Assembly: GCA_963753105.1 (NCBI GenBank)
Contig: CAVWBD010000006.1
Location: 1 to 64,000 of the forward strand
DNA length: 64,000 nt
Direction of reading: 5' to 3'
Origin: SZUA-36 sp963753105
GTDB lineage: Bacteria; Pseudomonadota; Gammaproteobacteria; Xanthomonadales; SZUA-36
This document shows positions 52,775 to 61,042 of the stretch, in pieces (the first letter of the stretch is position 1; each line of letters begins with the position of its first letter). The translations under genes were made by a program, and so were the position numbers. The notes under the pieces were generated by a model that was not told where the DNA came from, did no database searches, and worked only from the letters and a program-made list of their open reading frames with translations.

Positions 52775-53683
52775 GTGGTTCGCCGCAAACGCGGACTGGA
52801 TATTCACGGTATCGTCCTGCTGGATAAACCGGCCGGTATTTCTTCCAACCGCGCCTTGCAAAGGGTGCGTGGCATCTTCCAGGCCCGCAAAGCCGGCCAC
52901 ACCGGCAGCCTTGATCCGTTTGCGACCGGCATGTTGCCCGTTTGCCTGGGTGAAGCAAGCAAAACGGCGGCCTACATGCTCGAGGCCGGCAAAAGTTACC
53001 ACGCCATCGCCCGCTTTGGTCAGGCCACGAGCACTGGCGATATTGAAGGCGAAGTCATCCAGACAACTCCGCCACCCGCTCACGACATTGCAGACATCGC
53101 CCGGGTTCTCGAGCAGTTCACCGGTGATATCGAGCAGGTGCCGCCGATGTATTCGGCGCTGAAACACGAAGGCCGGCCCTTGTACGAGTATGCACGCGCC
53201 GGTATCAGGATCGAGCGTCCTGCACGCAGCGTGCATATCTTTGATATCAAGCTGGAAAGCTGGTGCGCACCTGATCTCGCTTTTTCCGTGCACTGTTCCA
53301 AGGGCACCTATATCCGGACCCTGGCCGAGGATATCGCAACGGCCCTCGGCAGTTGTGCGCACCTGGTCGAGTTGAGGCGCCTTGCCGTGGAGCCCTTTGT
53401 TGATCTGCCAATGGTGACATTGGAACAACTGAACCAGGCGCGCGAGATCGGTGTTTTGCAGGATTTCCTGCTGCCGGCCGATGCCGGGCTGGCTGGCTGG
53501 CCACGTGCTGATATCGATGCGTTCCAGGCGGGCAAATTTATGCACGGCAACCAGTTTCCCTTCGCAAGTGATGTTGTACCGGCTGGCAAGGTGCGTGTTT
53601 ATGGTCCTGAAGGGAATGTGCTCGGTCTGGCTAAACTGACAGCGGATGGTGTTTTGCTGCCGGCGCGGGTGTTCAACATCTGA
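52775..53683 (+). CDS. truB: tRNA pseudouridine-55 synthase
   Basis: 302 residues from GTG 52775. This start gives VVRRKRGLDIHGIVLLDKPA, matching the usual TruB opening, and has AGGCAGG upstream; ATG 52754 would add seven residues but has no Shine-Dalgarno. The catalytic aspartate is D47 in GSLDPFATGML. KGTYIRTLAEDI and a C-terminal PUA domain are present. It makes pseudouridine 55 in the T loop of tRNAs. Confidence 0.95.
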   Translation: MVRRKRGLDIHGIVLLDKPAGISSNRALQRVRGIFQARKAGHTGSLDPFATGMLPVCLGEASKTAAYMLEAGKSYHAIARFGQATSTGDIEGEVIQTTPPPAHDIADIARVLEQFTGDIEQVPPMYSALKHEGRPLYEYARAGIRIERPARSVHIFDIKLESWCAPDLAFSVHCSKGTYIRTLAEDIATALGSCAHLVELRRLAVEPFVDLPMVTLEQLNQAREIGVLQDFLLPADAGLAGWPRADIDAFQAGKFMHGNQFPFASDVVPAGKVRVYGPEGNVLGLAKLTADGVLLPARVFNI

Positions 53684-53714
53684 CCTCCCACTTACCCCTC
53701 TTCCTGAATATGAC

Positions 53715-53743
53715 TTGTTTGTATGAGCCTTGCCAGTTAAAAT
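53715..53743 (+). promoter_or_regulatory. Sigma-70 promoter for rpsO
   Basis: TTGTTT (53715-53720) and TAAAAT (53738-53743) are 17 bases apart. Transcription would begin near 53750. Confidence 0.6.
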
Positions 53744-53749
53744 GTGCGG

Positions 53750-53846
53750 CTACTTAAAACCCGGGGCTACCGGCTTTGATAAGAAATCCCGTAATGATGC
53801 GGAATAATGATCAAAACCACGGGGCTCTATTCATGGAGAAGGAACC
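53750..53846 (+). promoter_or_regulatory. rpsO 5' leader, possible S15 autoregulatory site
   Basis: About 97 untranslated bases with GC-rich complementary blocks (CCCGGGGC and CACGGGGCTC among them) before the GAGAAGGAACC Shine-Dalgarno. In E. coli S15 binds a pseudoknot in this leader and traps the ribosome. I could not fold it, so the structure is unproven. Confidence 0.4.
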
Positions 53847-54116
53847 ATGTCTATTAATGCAGACTCGAAGAGTAAGGTTGTAGAAGAATTTAAGCGCACC
53901 GAGAACGACACCGGGTCCCCGGAAGTTCAGGTTGCGTTGCTGACATCAAGAATTCAGCACCTCACCAACCATTTCAAGACACACAAGCATGACCATCACT
54001 CGCGCCGCGGGTTGCTCCGGTTAGTTAACCAGCGCCGCAGCCTGCTGGACTACCTGAAGAAGAAGGATATCCAGCGCTATCGCGATCTGATTGAACGCCT
54101 TGGTTTGCGTCGTTAA
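53847..54116 (+). CDS. rpsO: 30S ribosomal protein S15
   Basis: 89 residues, exactly the family size. FKRTENDTGSPEVQVALLTS, THKHDHHSRRGLLRLVNQRR and LLDYLKKKD are the 16S rRNA-binding motifs. It is followed by pnp as in most proteobacteria. Confidence 0.98.
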   Translation: MSINADSKSKVVEEFKRTENDTGSPEVQVALLTSRIQHLTNHFKTHKHDHHSRRGLLRLVNQRRSLLDYLKKKDIQRYRDLIERLGLRR

Positions 54117-54193
54117 TCAAATTGCCTATCACCAATGGTCACTGACTGCCATACAGAGTATCCCGGCAGCGATTGACTGTATTTGAAAGTATT

Positions 54194-54230
54194 GCCTGAA
54201 GACAGGCGTAAAAAGGGCCAGGTGGCCCTT
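54194..54230 (+). other. Two hairpins in the rpsO-pnp intergenic leader
   Basis: GCCTG-AAGA-CAGGC (54194-54207) and AAGGGCC-AGGT-GGCCCTT (54213-54230) lie just before the pnp Shine-Dalgarno. Neither is followed by a T-run. In E. coli the matching leader is cut by RNase III and mediates PNPase autocontrol; the same role here is inference. Confidence 0.6.
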
Positions 54231-54251
54231 AACAGGAAGCAGGAAACTAAA

Positions 54252-56345
54252 GTGCAAAAACTGACTAAGTCAATTCAATTCGGCGAACATACTATCACCA
54301 TCGAGACCGGCGAAATTGCTCGCCAGGCCAGCGCTACGGTCATGGTTAACATGGCAGATACCGTGGTTATGGTTGCTGTTGTTGGGCAGAAAGAAGCCAA
54401 ACCAGGCCAATCATTTTTTCCCCTGACGGTTAATTACCAGGAAAAATTCTACGCCGCGGGACGTATCCCCGGCGGGTTCTTCAAGCGTGAAGGACGCCCT
54501 ACCGAGAAGGAGGTTCTGACCTGTCGCCTGATCGATCGTCCGATCCGCCCGTTGTTCCCGAAGGGGTTCATGAACGAGGTGCAGGTCACCGCCAACCTGA
54601 TTTCATCCAACCCGGATGTTGATGGCGATATACCGGCATTGATCGGTACATCGGCAGCACTGGCGTTGTCCGGAATCCCGTTTAGCGGCCCGATTGGCGC
54701 AGCCAAGGTCGGTTACGTCAACGGCGAATATGTTCTGAACCCAAACCTGGCGCAGTTGGAAGAATCCAAGCTGAACCTGGTCGTTGCCGGTACTGAAAAC
54801 GCCGTGTTGATGGTGGAATCACAAGCCGATCTTCTGTCCGAGGAAGTCATGCTCGGCGCCGTTACCTTCGGCCACGATGCAATGAAGGCCGTGGTTGCTG
54901 CCATCAAGGAACTGGTCGCTGAAGCCGGCGTTACGCCGTGGGAGTGGGAAGCAGCGGTTGAAGATGCGGACCTGAAAGCGAAGGTTGAAGGCGCGGCCAA
55001 AGACGGTCTCGTTGCAGCCTATGCCATTGCAGACAAGATGGCCCGCCAGGCCGCAGTCGCAGAGGTCAAAAATTCTCTCGTGGAATCACTATGTGACGAA
55101 GATGACGAGAACGCACCTTCGGTCGCGGACGTTAAGAGTGCCTTTGGCAAGCTGGAGAAGTTCCTGGTTCGTGACCATATTCTTGCCGGTAACCCGCGTA
55201 TCGACGGGCGTGACGTGTCGACGGTACGGCCGATTACGGTCAAGCCTGGCATCCTGCCACGTACTCACGGTTCCGCACTGTTTACACGTGGTGAAACCCA
55301 GGCCATCGCAACCACGACACTCGGCACCACCCGTGACGCGCAACTGATTGATGCCGTCAACGGTGAATACAAAGACCCCTTCATGCTGCATTACAACTTC
55401 CCGTTGTTCTGCGTGGGTGAAACCGGTTTTGCAGGCGGCCCCAAGCGTCGTGAAATCGGCCATGGCTGGCTGGCGCGCCGCGGTGTAACCGCTGTATTGC
55501 CCAGTGTCGAAGATTTTCCATATGTGATCCGCGTGGTTTCTGAAATCACCGAGTCCAATGGCTCCAGTTCGATGGCTTCCGTGTGTGGTACCTCGCTGGC
55601 GTTGATGGATGCCGGTGTGCCGATCAAGGCGCCGGTAGCCGGTATCGCCATGGGCCTGATCAAGGAAGGCGATCGTTTTGCCGTGCTGAGCGACATCCTG
55701 GGTGACGAAGACCACCTCGGCGACATGGATTTCAAGGTAGCTGGTACCGCCGATGGCATTACCGCGTTGCAGATGGACATCAAGATCGAAGGCATCAACG
55801 AGGAGATCATGCGTATCGCCTTGTCACAGGCCCACGAGGGACGTAATTTCATCCTCGGCGAGATGAACAAGGTAATCTCCGAGCCACGTGCCGAGATGTC
55901 CGAGTTCGCCCCGCGCCTGGTAACCATCAAGATCCATCCGGACAAGATCCGCGACGTGATCGGTAAGGGTGGCGTGACCATCCGCGGCATCACCGAAGAG
56001 ACCGGTGCAACCATCGATATTACCGATGACGGCACGATCATCATCGGTTCCGTTGACAAGAAGGCAGGTGATGAAGCCCGTAAGCGTATCGAGCAGATCA
56101 CTGCTGATATCGAGCCCGGGCAGATCTTCGAAGGCAAGGTCATCAAGATCATGAACTTCGGTGCTTTTGTCTCCCTGACCCCGGGTCGTGACGGCCTGGT
56201 GCACATCTCGCAGCTCTCCAACGAGCGTGTCGAGAACGTCACCGACGTGGTCAAGGAAGGCGAGACCGTCAAGGTCAAGGTCCTCGAAGTGGACAAGCAG
56301 GGCCGTGTGCGCCTGTCCATGAAAGAGGTTGGCGAGAACGACTAA
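54252..56345 (+). CDS. pnp: Polyribonucleotide nucleotidyltransferase
   Basis: 697 residues from GTG 54252, which has AGGAA seven bases upstream and gives the usual opening VQKLTKSIQFGEHTITIETG; the open frame extends 69 bases further but through the hairpins. Two RNase PH domains (GRIPGGFFKREGRP, and DAGVPIKAPVAGIAMGL in the second) are followed by a KH domain (IGKGGVTIRGI) and an S1 domain ending VRLSMKEV. It degrades RNA from 3' ends using phosphate. Confidence 0.97.
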   Translation: MQKLTKSIQFGEHTITIETGEIARQASATVMVNMADTVVMVAVVGQKEAKPGQSFFPLTVNYQEKFYAAGRIPGGFFKREGRPTEKEVLTCRLIDRPIRPLFPKGFMNEVQVTANLISSNPDVDGDIPALIGTSAALALSGIPFSGPIGAAKVGYVNGEYVLNPNLAQLEESKLNLVVAGTENAVLMVESQADLLSEEVMLGAVTFGHDAMKAVVAAIKELVAEAGVTPWEWEAAVEDADLKAKVEGAAKDGLVAAYAIADKMARQAAVAEVKNSLVESLCDEDDENAPSVADVKSAFGKLEKFLVRDHILAGNPRIDGRDVSTVRPITVKPGILPRTHGSALFTRGETQAIATTTLGTTRDAQLIDAVNGEYKDPFMLHYNFPLFCVGETGFAGGPKRREIGHGWLARRGVTAVLPSVEDFPYVIRVVSEITESNGSSSMASVCGTSLALMDAGVPIKAPVAGIAMGLIKEGDRFAVLSDILGDEDHLGDMDFKVAGTADGITALQMDIKIEGINEEIMRIALSQAHEGRNFILGEMNKVISEPRAEMSEFAPRLVTIKIHPDKIRDVIGKGGVTIRGITEETGATIDITDDGTIIIGSVDKKAGDEARKRIEQITADIEPGQIFEGKVIKIMNFGAFVSLTPGRDGLVHISQLSNERVENVTDVVKEGETVKVKVLEVDKQGRVRLSMKEVGEND

Positions 56346-56372
56346 TCCGTTCACATTGCCAGATATTGAAAA

Positions 56373-56399
56373 ATGCCCGGTTGATCCGGGCATTTTTTT
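56373..56399 (+). terminator. Strong intrinsic terminator after pnp
   Basis: ATGCCCGG (56373-56380) pairs perfectly with CCGGGCAT (56386-56393), followed by seven T, 28 bases after the pnp stop. Confidence 0.93.
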
Positions 56400-56468
56400 A
56401 TGCCCGGAATGTAGCTATTCTTGTAGGGGCTGCACTTTGCCTTGATGCCTTGAAACTGATAGCACAGT

Positions 56469-56628
56469 GGCGCTACGGGTAATCTGTTCTGAGACACGCC
56501 GTGTATACATCTGACCTCCAAGGATGGAGGAAATGCAGGGAATTGTCGGGAACAATTCCTGCCCTGTAGGCTCGGTCGCGACTCCCTGTCGCTCACGGTC
56601 CCGGTAAGCAATACCCCGCTCCAGCGCC
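56469..56628. repeat. Structured intergenic repeat, copy D
   Basis: Shares ACACGCCGTG, GGCTCGGTCGCGACTCC and CTCACGGTCCCGGTA with copy C. Outer arms (about 56469-56495 and 56598-56628) pair only in part, with GGCGCT and GGGTA kept. In place of the simple TCCC loop of the first hairpin there is an insertion of about 55 bases containing two further hairpins, CCTCC-AAGGAT-GGAGG and a long GCAGGGAATTGT / ACAATTCCTGC stem. The rest of the gap 56400-56722 holds a TGCCC/GGGCA hairpin near 56630 and a possible TACAAT -10 box at 56694 without a clear -35. Confidence 0.85.
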
Positions 56629-56722
56629 TGCCCGGGACTACTGGGCATGGCAACGACCTGATTTCTATTAATCCAATTTCCCTGCCTAAGGGTTACAATA
56701 TCCACAAAACAGGGACGCATCG

Positions 56723-57475
56723 ATGCACGCTATCATTCTCGCCGCCGGGCAGGGCAAACGCCTGGCTGAATTCAATCCTGAGGGCTTACCCAAATGCCTG
56801 CTGGAGTTTGGCGGACGCAGCCTGCTGGCGCGTCAATTGGAAATATTGTTCGAGCAGGGTGTGCGGCATACCACGCTGGTGGTGGGTTACAAGGCAGGGC
56901 TGATCGTCGATCACGTGGGTACCCTGGCGGTGCGGCCCGAGGTGGCGTTTGTTTACAACCCCGCGTTCGACAAGGGTAGCGTGCTGAGCCTGTTGGCGGC
57001 ACACGAGGCACTGGGCAGCGGTGAGGACGTGTTGGTGCTGGATGCCGATGTGCTGTTCCATGTGGACATCATGCAAACTTTGATCGATTCAGGTCACCCG
57101 AACTGCTATTTAATCGACCGGGATTTTGTGCCTGGAGATGAACCGGTCAAGATTGCCATGCACAAAGGCCACATGGTTGAATTCAGGAAGGCGCTGCCCG
57201 ACGACCTGGAATTCGACACGCTGGGTGAATCGGTGGGCTTTTTCAAGTTTAACGGTGATTGTGCTGCTGAAATCGTGCGGGTGTGCGCTGAATACGAGAC
57301 AGAGGGCCTGCTCGGCGCGCCACATGAAGAAGCCTTGCGCGATGTCCTGTTGGCGCAACCCGAAGTGTTCGCCTGTGAGGACATCAGCGGCTTACCGTGG
57401 GTGGAAATTGATTTTCCGGAGGACGTGGAGCGCGCCATCAAGCAGGTATTGCCAAATCTTCAAAGCGGAAAGTAA
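56723..57475 (+). CDS. NTP transferase domain protein, candidate phosphonate/phospho-head-group cytidylyltransferase
   Basis: 250 residues. AIILAAGQGKRLAEFNPEGLP then KCLLEFGG is the sugar-nucleotide/LicC-type nucleotide-binding loop (shown here in two parts), and DVLVLDADVLF has the metal-binding Asp pair. Relatives transfer CMP or another NMP to phosphocholine, glycerol phosphate, sugar phosphates or aminoethylphosphonate. First gene of the phosphonate cluster, 17 bases before the PEP mutase gene. AGGGA provides the Shine-Dalgarno. Given its neighbours, activation of a phosphonate with CTP is a reasonable inference; the substrate is not readable from sequence. Confidence 0.8.
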   Translation: MHAIILAAGQGKRLAEFNPEGLPKCLLEFGGRSLLARQLEILFEQGVRHTTLVVGYKAGLIVDHVGTLAVRPEVAFVYNPAFDKGSVLSLLAAHEALGSGEDVLVLDADVLFHVDIMQTLIDSGHPNCYLIDRDFVPGDEPVKIAMHKGHMVEFRKALPDDLEFDTLGESVGFFKFNGDCAAEIVRVCAEYETEGLLGAPHEEALRDVLLAQPEVFACEDISGLPWVEIDFPEDVERAIKQVLPNLQSGK

Positions 57476-57492
57476 CAGGTCCGGGGGATACT

Positions 57493-59122
57493 GTGAAAAA
57501 GACAACTCAACTAAGAAACATGCTGAATTCCGGAGAAACGGAATTCATCCTCGAAGCGCACAACGGCCTATCCGCGCGGATCGTGGAGGAGGCGGGCTTC
57601 AAGGGCATTTGGGGCTCCGGCCTGGCGCTGTCGGCGCAACACGCTGTGCGTGATAACAACGAACTGTCGTGGACCCAGGTGGTGGAACAGCTGGAATTCA
57701 TGACCGATGTGACCAGCATCCCGATCCTGCTCGATGGCGACACGGGTTATGGCGATTTCAACAATATGCGCAGGCTGGTACGCAAGCTGTGCCAGGTTGG
57801 TGTGGCTGGTGTTTGTATCGAAGACAAGCTGTTCCCGAAAACCAACAGTTTTATCCAGGGCGAGGCCCAGCCGCTGGAGGATATCCAGACCTTCTGCGGC
57901 AAGATCCAGGCGGGCAAGGACTCCCAGGCGGACGATGACTTTTCCATCGTTGCACGTGTCGAGGCCTTCATTGCCGGCTGGGGCCTGGATGAAGCGCTCA
58001 AACGCGCCGAGGCTTATCACGCGGCCGGTGCCGACGCGATCCTGATTCACAGCAAACGCAGCCAGCCTGACGAGGTGCTGGAGTTTGCGGAAGAATGGGC
58101 CAACCGCTGCCCGTTGGTGATCGTGCCGACCAAGTATTATGCAACCCCGACCGAGGTATTCGAGCAGGCTGGCATCAGTGTCGTGATCTGGGCCAATCAC
58201 ATGATCCGCAGCTGTATTTCCGCGATGCAGGCAACTGCGGCGAATATCCACAAAACACGCTCGCTGGTCGAAAGCGAGGGGCGGATCGCCACGGTGGCGG
58301 AAATCTTCCGCTTGCAGGGTGCGGATGAACTGCTGGAGGCTGAAAAACTCTATGCGCGTGGCGGCAGCCATCCCGTTTCGGCCATCGTACTGGCTGCATC
58401 AAGGGGCCAGGGTATGGATGAACTGACCCGGGAACGGCCCAAGGTGATGTTGCCGGTGGCCGGTGTGCCGGTGTTGCGTTTGCAGGTGGACAAGTTCAAG
58501 ACACAGGGTATCAACGATATCTACCGTCGTGGCCGGTTACCGGCATGATGCCATCGACGTGCAGGGTGCGGAAATCCTGGTCAATGACAACTGGGCATCC
58601 ACCGGGGAGCTGAGCTCATTAGCCTGCGCTTCCGACAAATTCAGCACTGACACGGTGATCATCTACGGTGACCTGTTGTTCCGCTCTTACTTGCTGCACA
58701 ACCTGCTGGACTGGGATGCAGAACTGCTGGTGGTAGTGGATTCCTCCCCGTTGGTGGAGGTCAAGGGCAAGGTGCACGACGTGGCCTGGTGCTCGGCGCC
58801 GGATAACCGGGCCATGTACCAGCAGAAAGTGACGCTGGAACGGGTTTTTGCCGGTGAAGACAGCATTGGCAGGGAGCCCGATGGCCGCTGGATTGGTATG
58901 CTGCGTATGACCGGGCAGGGTAGTGATCACCTGCATTCGGCCCTGGCCACCTTGCGGCAACGCGATGATTTTGACCAGCTCGGTCTGCCGGATTTGTTGA
59001 ACCAGCTGGTGGCTGACGGCCATGCGCCCCAGGTGCAGTACATCAATGGCCACTGGATGGATATCAACGACCTGGACGACCTTGAGCGCGCGGGTACGTT
59101 TGACCACACATCGGGTGAGTGA
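57493..59122 (+). pseudogene. Phosphoenolpyruvate mutase fused to a nucleotidyltransferase domain, with a frameshift
   Basis: The first frame (57493-58548) encodes a full PEP mutase of about 290 residues. LLDGDTGYGDF and the signature EDKLFPKTNS (110-119, EDKX5NS) separate it from isocitrate lyase-like relatives. PEP mutase converts PEP to phosphonopyruvate, the entry to nearly all natural phosphonates. From about residue 297 a nucleotidyltransferase domain begins (AIVLAASRGQGMDELTRERP, KVMLPVAG), but this frame stops at 58548. The homology continues in another frame (VVAGYRHDAIDVQGAEIL onward) to 59122. Removing one C at 58524-58525 restores a 542-residue fusion. The mutase domain is intact; only the transferase is broken. 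It may be a sequencing error, a recent mutation, or a split still making active mutase. Confidence 0.85.
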
Positions 59123-59140
59123 TGACGTATCAGGTGAGTC

Positions 59141-60295
59141 ATGATTGAAGCAAAACAGTTTGTTGAACCCGCCAAGGCGCTTGGCTTTGATTTCTGGGCC
59201 GGCGTGCCCTGTTCTTTCCTGACACCGTTTATCAACTACACCATCGGCGATGGCGGCCTGACCTATATCTCGTCGGCCAATGAAGGCGATGCGGTGGCGG
59301 CCGCTACCGGTGCGGCATTGGGCGGACGCCGCTCGGTCGCCATGATGCAGAACTCCGGCCTGGGCAATGCCGTCAGTCCATTGACATCGTTGAACTACGT
59401 ATTCCGGATACCGGTGCTGTTGATCGTGACCCTGCGGGGGGAGCCAGGCCGACCGGATGAACCGCAACACGAATTGATGGGCCAGGTCACGGCGGAATTG
59501 CTGGAAACCATGCGTATACCGTGGAGCTGGTTTCCGGACCGGGAAGAAGACGTTGATGATATCCTGCAGACAGCTGTTGCCCACATGGATTCAGCCGGTA
59601 CACCGTACGCGCTGATCATGAAAAAGGGCATGGTCGCACCTTATGCACTGGCGGGTAGTCGCGGCTTTGAAAAGCGGACGTGTAACCTTGCAAGCGGTGC
59701 CGATGATGTTCAGCGCAGCAGGCACGATGTGCTGCAGGAACTGGTGTCGGGTACGGATATACAAGATACCGTGCTGATCGCATCAACGGGTTTTAACGGA
59801 CGCGAGCTGTACGCCATCGAGGACCGCCCCAACCACTTGTACATGGTGGGTTCCATGGGTTGTGCGGCCCCGTTGGGCCTGGGTCTTGCGCTCAGCAGGC
59901 CAGACAAAAAGGTCATCGTCATTGATGGTGACGGCGCCGTATTGATGCGCATGGGCAATTTGGCCACGATGGGCGCTTATGCGGGCAGCAATTTTTATCA
60001 CCTGTTGCTGGACAACGGCGTGCATGAATCCACCGGGGGCCAGGGCACTGTGGCATCAGCCGTGGACTTCCCGGTAGTGGCCGCAGCCTGCGGTTACCGG
60101 CGGGTTTTGGACACAATGGCAGGCGAAAAGTGTCTGGATGCATTTCTGCAGGCCGAGGCGCCTGCGTTCATGCGGATAAAGACGGCCAGGGGTGTGCCGG
60201 ATGATCTGCCACGTCCATCGGTCAAGCCACCCGAGGTGGTAAGACGATTGATGCGGCATCTCGGTGTCGATGTGCCGTGGCTTACAGCGAAGTAA
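59141..60295 (+). CDS. Phosphonopyruvate decarboxylase
   Basis: 384 residues, the size of Ppd enzymes and shorter than ordinary ThDP decarboxylases. The N-terminal region has GVPCSFLTPFINY and SSANEGDAVAAATGAALGG (with the catalytic glutamate). The ThDP-diphosphate motif is IDGDGAVLMRMGNLATMG, then DNGVHESTGGQ. It converts phosphonopyruvate to phosphonoacetaldehyde and drives the unfavourable mutase step forward. It starts 18 bases after the PEP mutase locus. Confidence 0.92.
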   Translation: MIEAKQFVEPAKALGFDFWAGVPCSFLTPFINYTIGDGGLTYISSANEGDAVAAATGAALGGRRSVAMMQNSGLGNAVSPLTSLNYVFRIPVLLIVTLRGEPGRPDEPQHELMGQVTAELLETMRIPWSWFPDREEDVDDILQTAVAHMDSAGTPYALIMKKGMVAPYALAGSRGFEKRTCNLASGADDVQRSRHDVLQELVSGTDIQDTVLIASTGFNGRELYAIEDRPNHLYMVGSMGCAAPLGLGLALSRPDKKVIVIDGDGAVLMRMGNLATMGAYAGSNFYHLLLDNGVHESTGGQGTVASAVDFPVVAAACGYRRVLDTMAGEKCLDAFLQAEAPAFMRIKTARGVPDDLPRPSVKPPEVVRRLMRHLGVDVPWLTAK

Positions 60296-60393
60296 TCAAA
60301 CGAGTGTTTGTTTCATTATAATTAGTTGATAAAACAGTCATATCAGCGTGGAAAATCCTGTAAAATCAGCGCTTATTTTTCGGGGAGGGAGAC

Positions 60394-60993
60394 ATGGGTA
60401 CAGAGCGAATTACACGGATGGGGAACCGCACGGGCCTGTTGGGCCTGTTCGATCGCATTCGCTTTAATGAAGTCCTGCGCCAGGGCATCGGGCTGCTGCT
60501 GGTAGCCGTATGCGCTTATTTTGCCAAGGTCGATAACGGGACCGTCGCAGTGGGTCTGGTCATTGCACTGCTCGGCCAGGTCTTTCGTATCTACGCTGCT
60601 GGTTTCATTTTCAAGAATAAGCAACTGGCCACAACCGGACCTTACGCGCTGGTGCGTCACCCGCTTTACCTCGGTAACTTCCTGATCCTGATGGGCTTTG
60701 TCCTGGCTTCTGGCAACCTGTATGTCTTGCTGGGCGTGATCGCGTTCTTCCTGATCTGGTACCCGGCCGCGATCACCTACGAGGACGGCAAGCTGGAGAG
60801 AATCTTCGAGGATGATTGGCGTGAATGGAGCCGTAGCAGGCGCGCGATCATTCCAGGCCGTTGCAGTTGGGCAGACCTGAAACCCGGTGGCTGGGATACC
60901 TACCAGTCCCTGATTCGCAATGGCGAATTACCGATTTCCCTGTACTTGTTGAGTTGTGGCATCTGGCTGTGGGTCGTGAGCCATCCTTCCTGA
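60394..60993 (+). CDS. ICMT/PEMT-like membrane methyltransferase
   Basis: 199 residues with four or five membrane helices. GPYALVRHPLYLGNFLILMG and the later YEDGKLERIFEDDWREW are the SAM-binding features of the isoprenylcysteine carboxyl methyltransferase / phospholipid methyltransferase superfamily. The substrate is unknown. A 98-base AT-rich gap upstream suggests its own promoter (a TATAAT is at 60317). In this setting methylation of an amino or phosphonate head group or of a lipid is conceivable but unproven. Confidence 0.8.
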   Translation: MGTERITRMGNRTGLLGLFDRIRFNEVLRQGIGLLLVAVCAYFAKVDNGTVAVGLVIALLGQVFRIYAAGFIFKNKQLATTGPYALVRHPLYLGNFLILMGFVLASGNLYVLLGVIAFFLIWYPAAITYEDGKLERIFEDDWREWSRSRRAIIPGRCSWADLKPGGWDTYQSLIRNGELPISLYLLSCGIWLWVVSHPS

Positions 60994-61042
60994 AGCCAGG
61001 TTGCCGTGAGCGTTTTTGAATTGACTATTCCGGGGTATTAAC

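Noticed and set aside
58515..58550. Programmed ribosomal frameshifting at the PEP mutase fusion
   Set aside because: No slippery sequence, rare codon pause or stimulatory hairpin was apparent at the junction.
58463..59122. Separate gene for the second half of the PEP mutase-transferase fusion
   Set aside because: Its only upstream starts lie inside the mutase-fused domain out of frame, and the nucleotide-binding loop would be missing; a frameshift explains it better.
58619..59584. 321-residue minus-strand frame opposite the transferase domain and decarboxylase
   Set aside because: Antisense to recognisable ThDP enzyme motifs; no homology seen.
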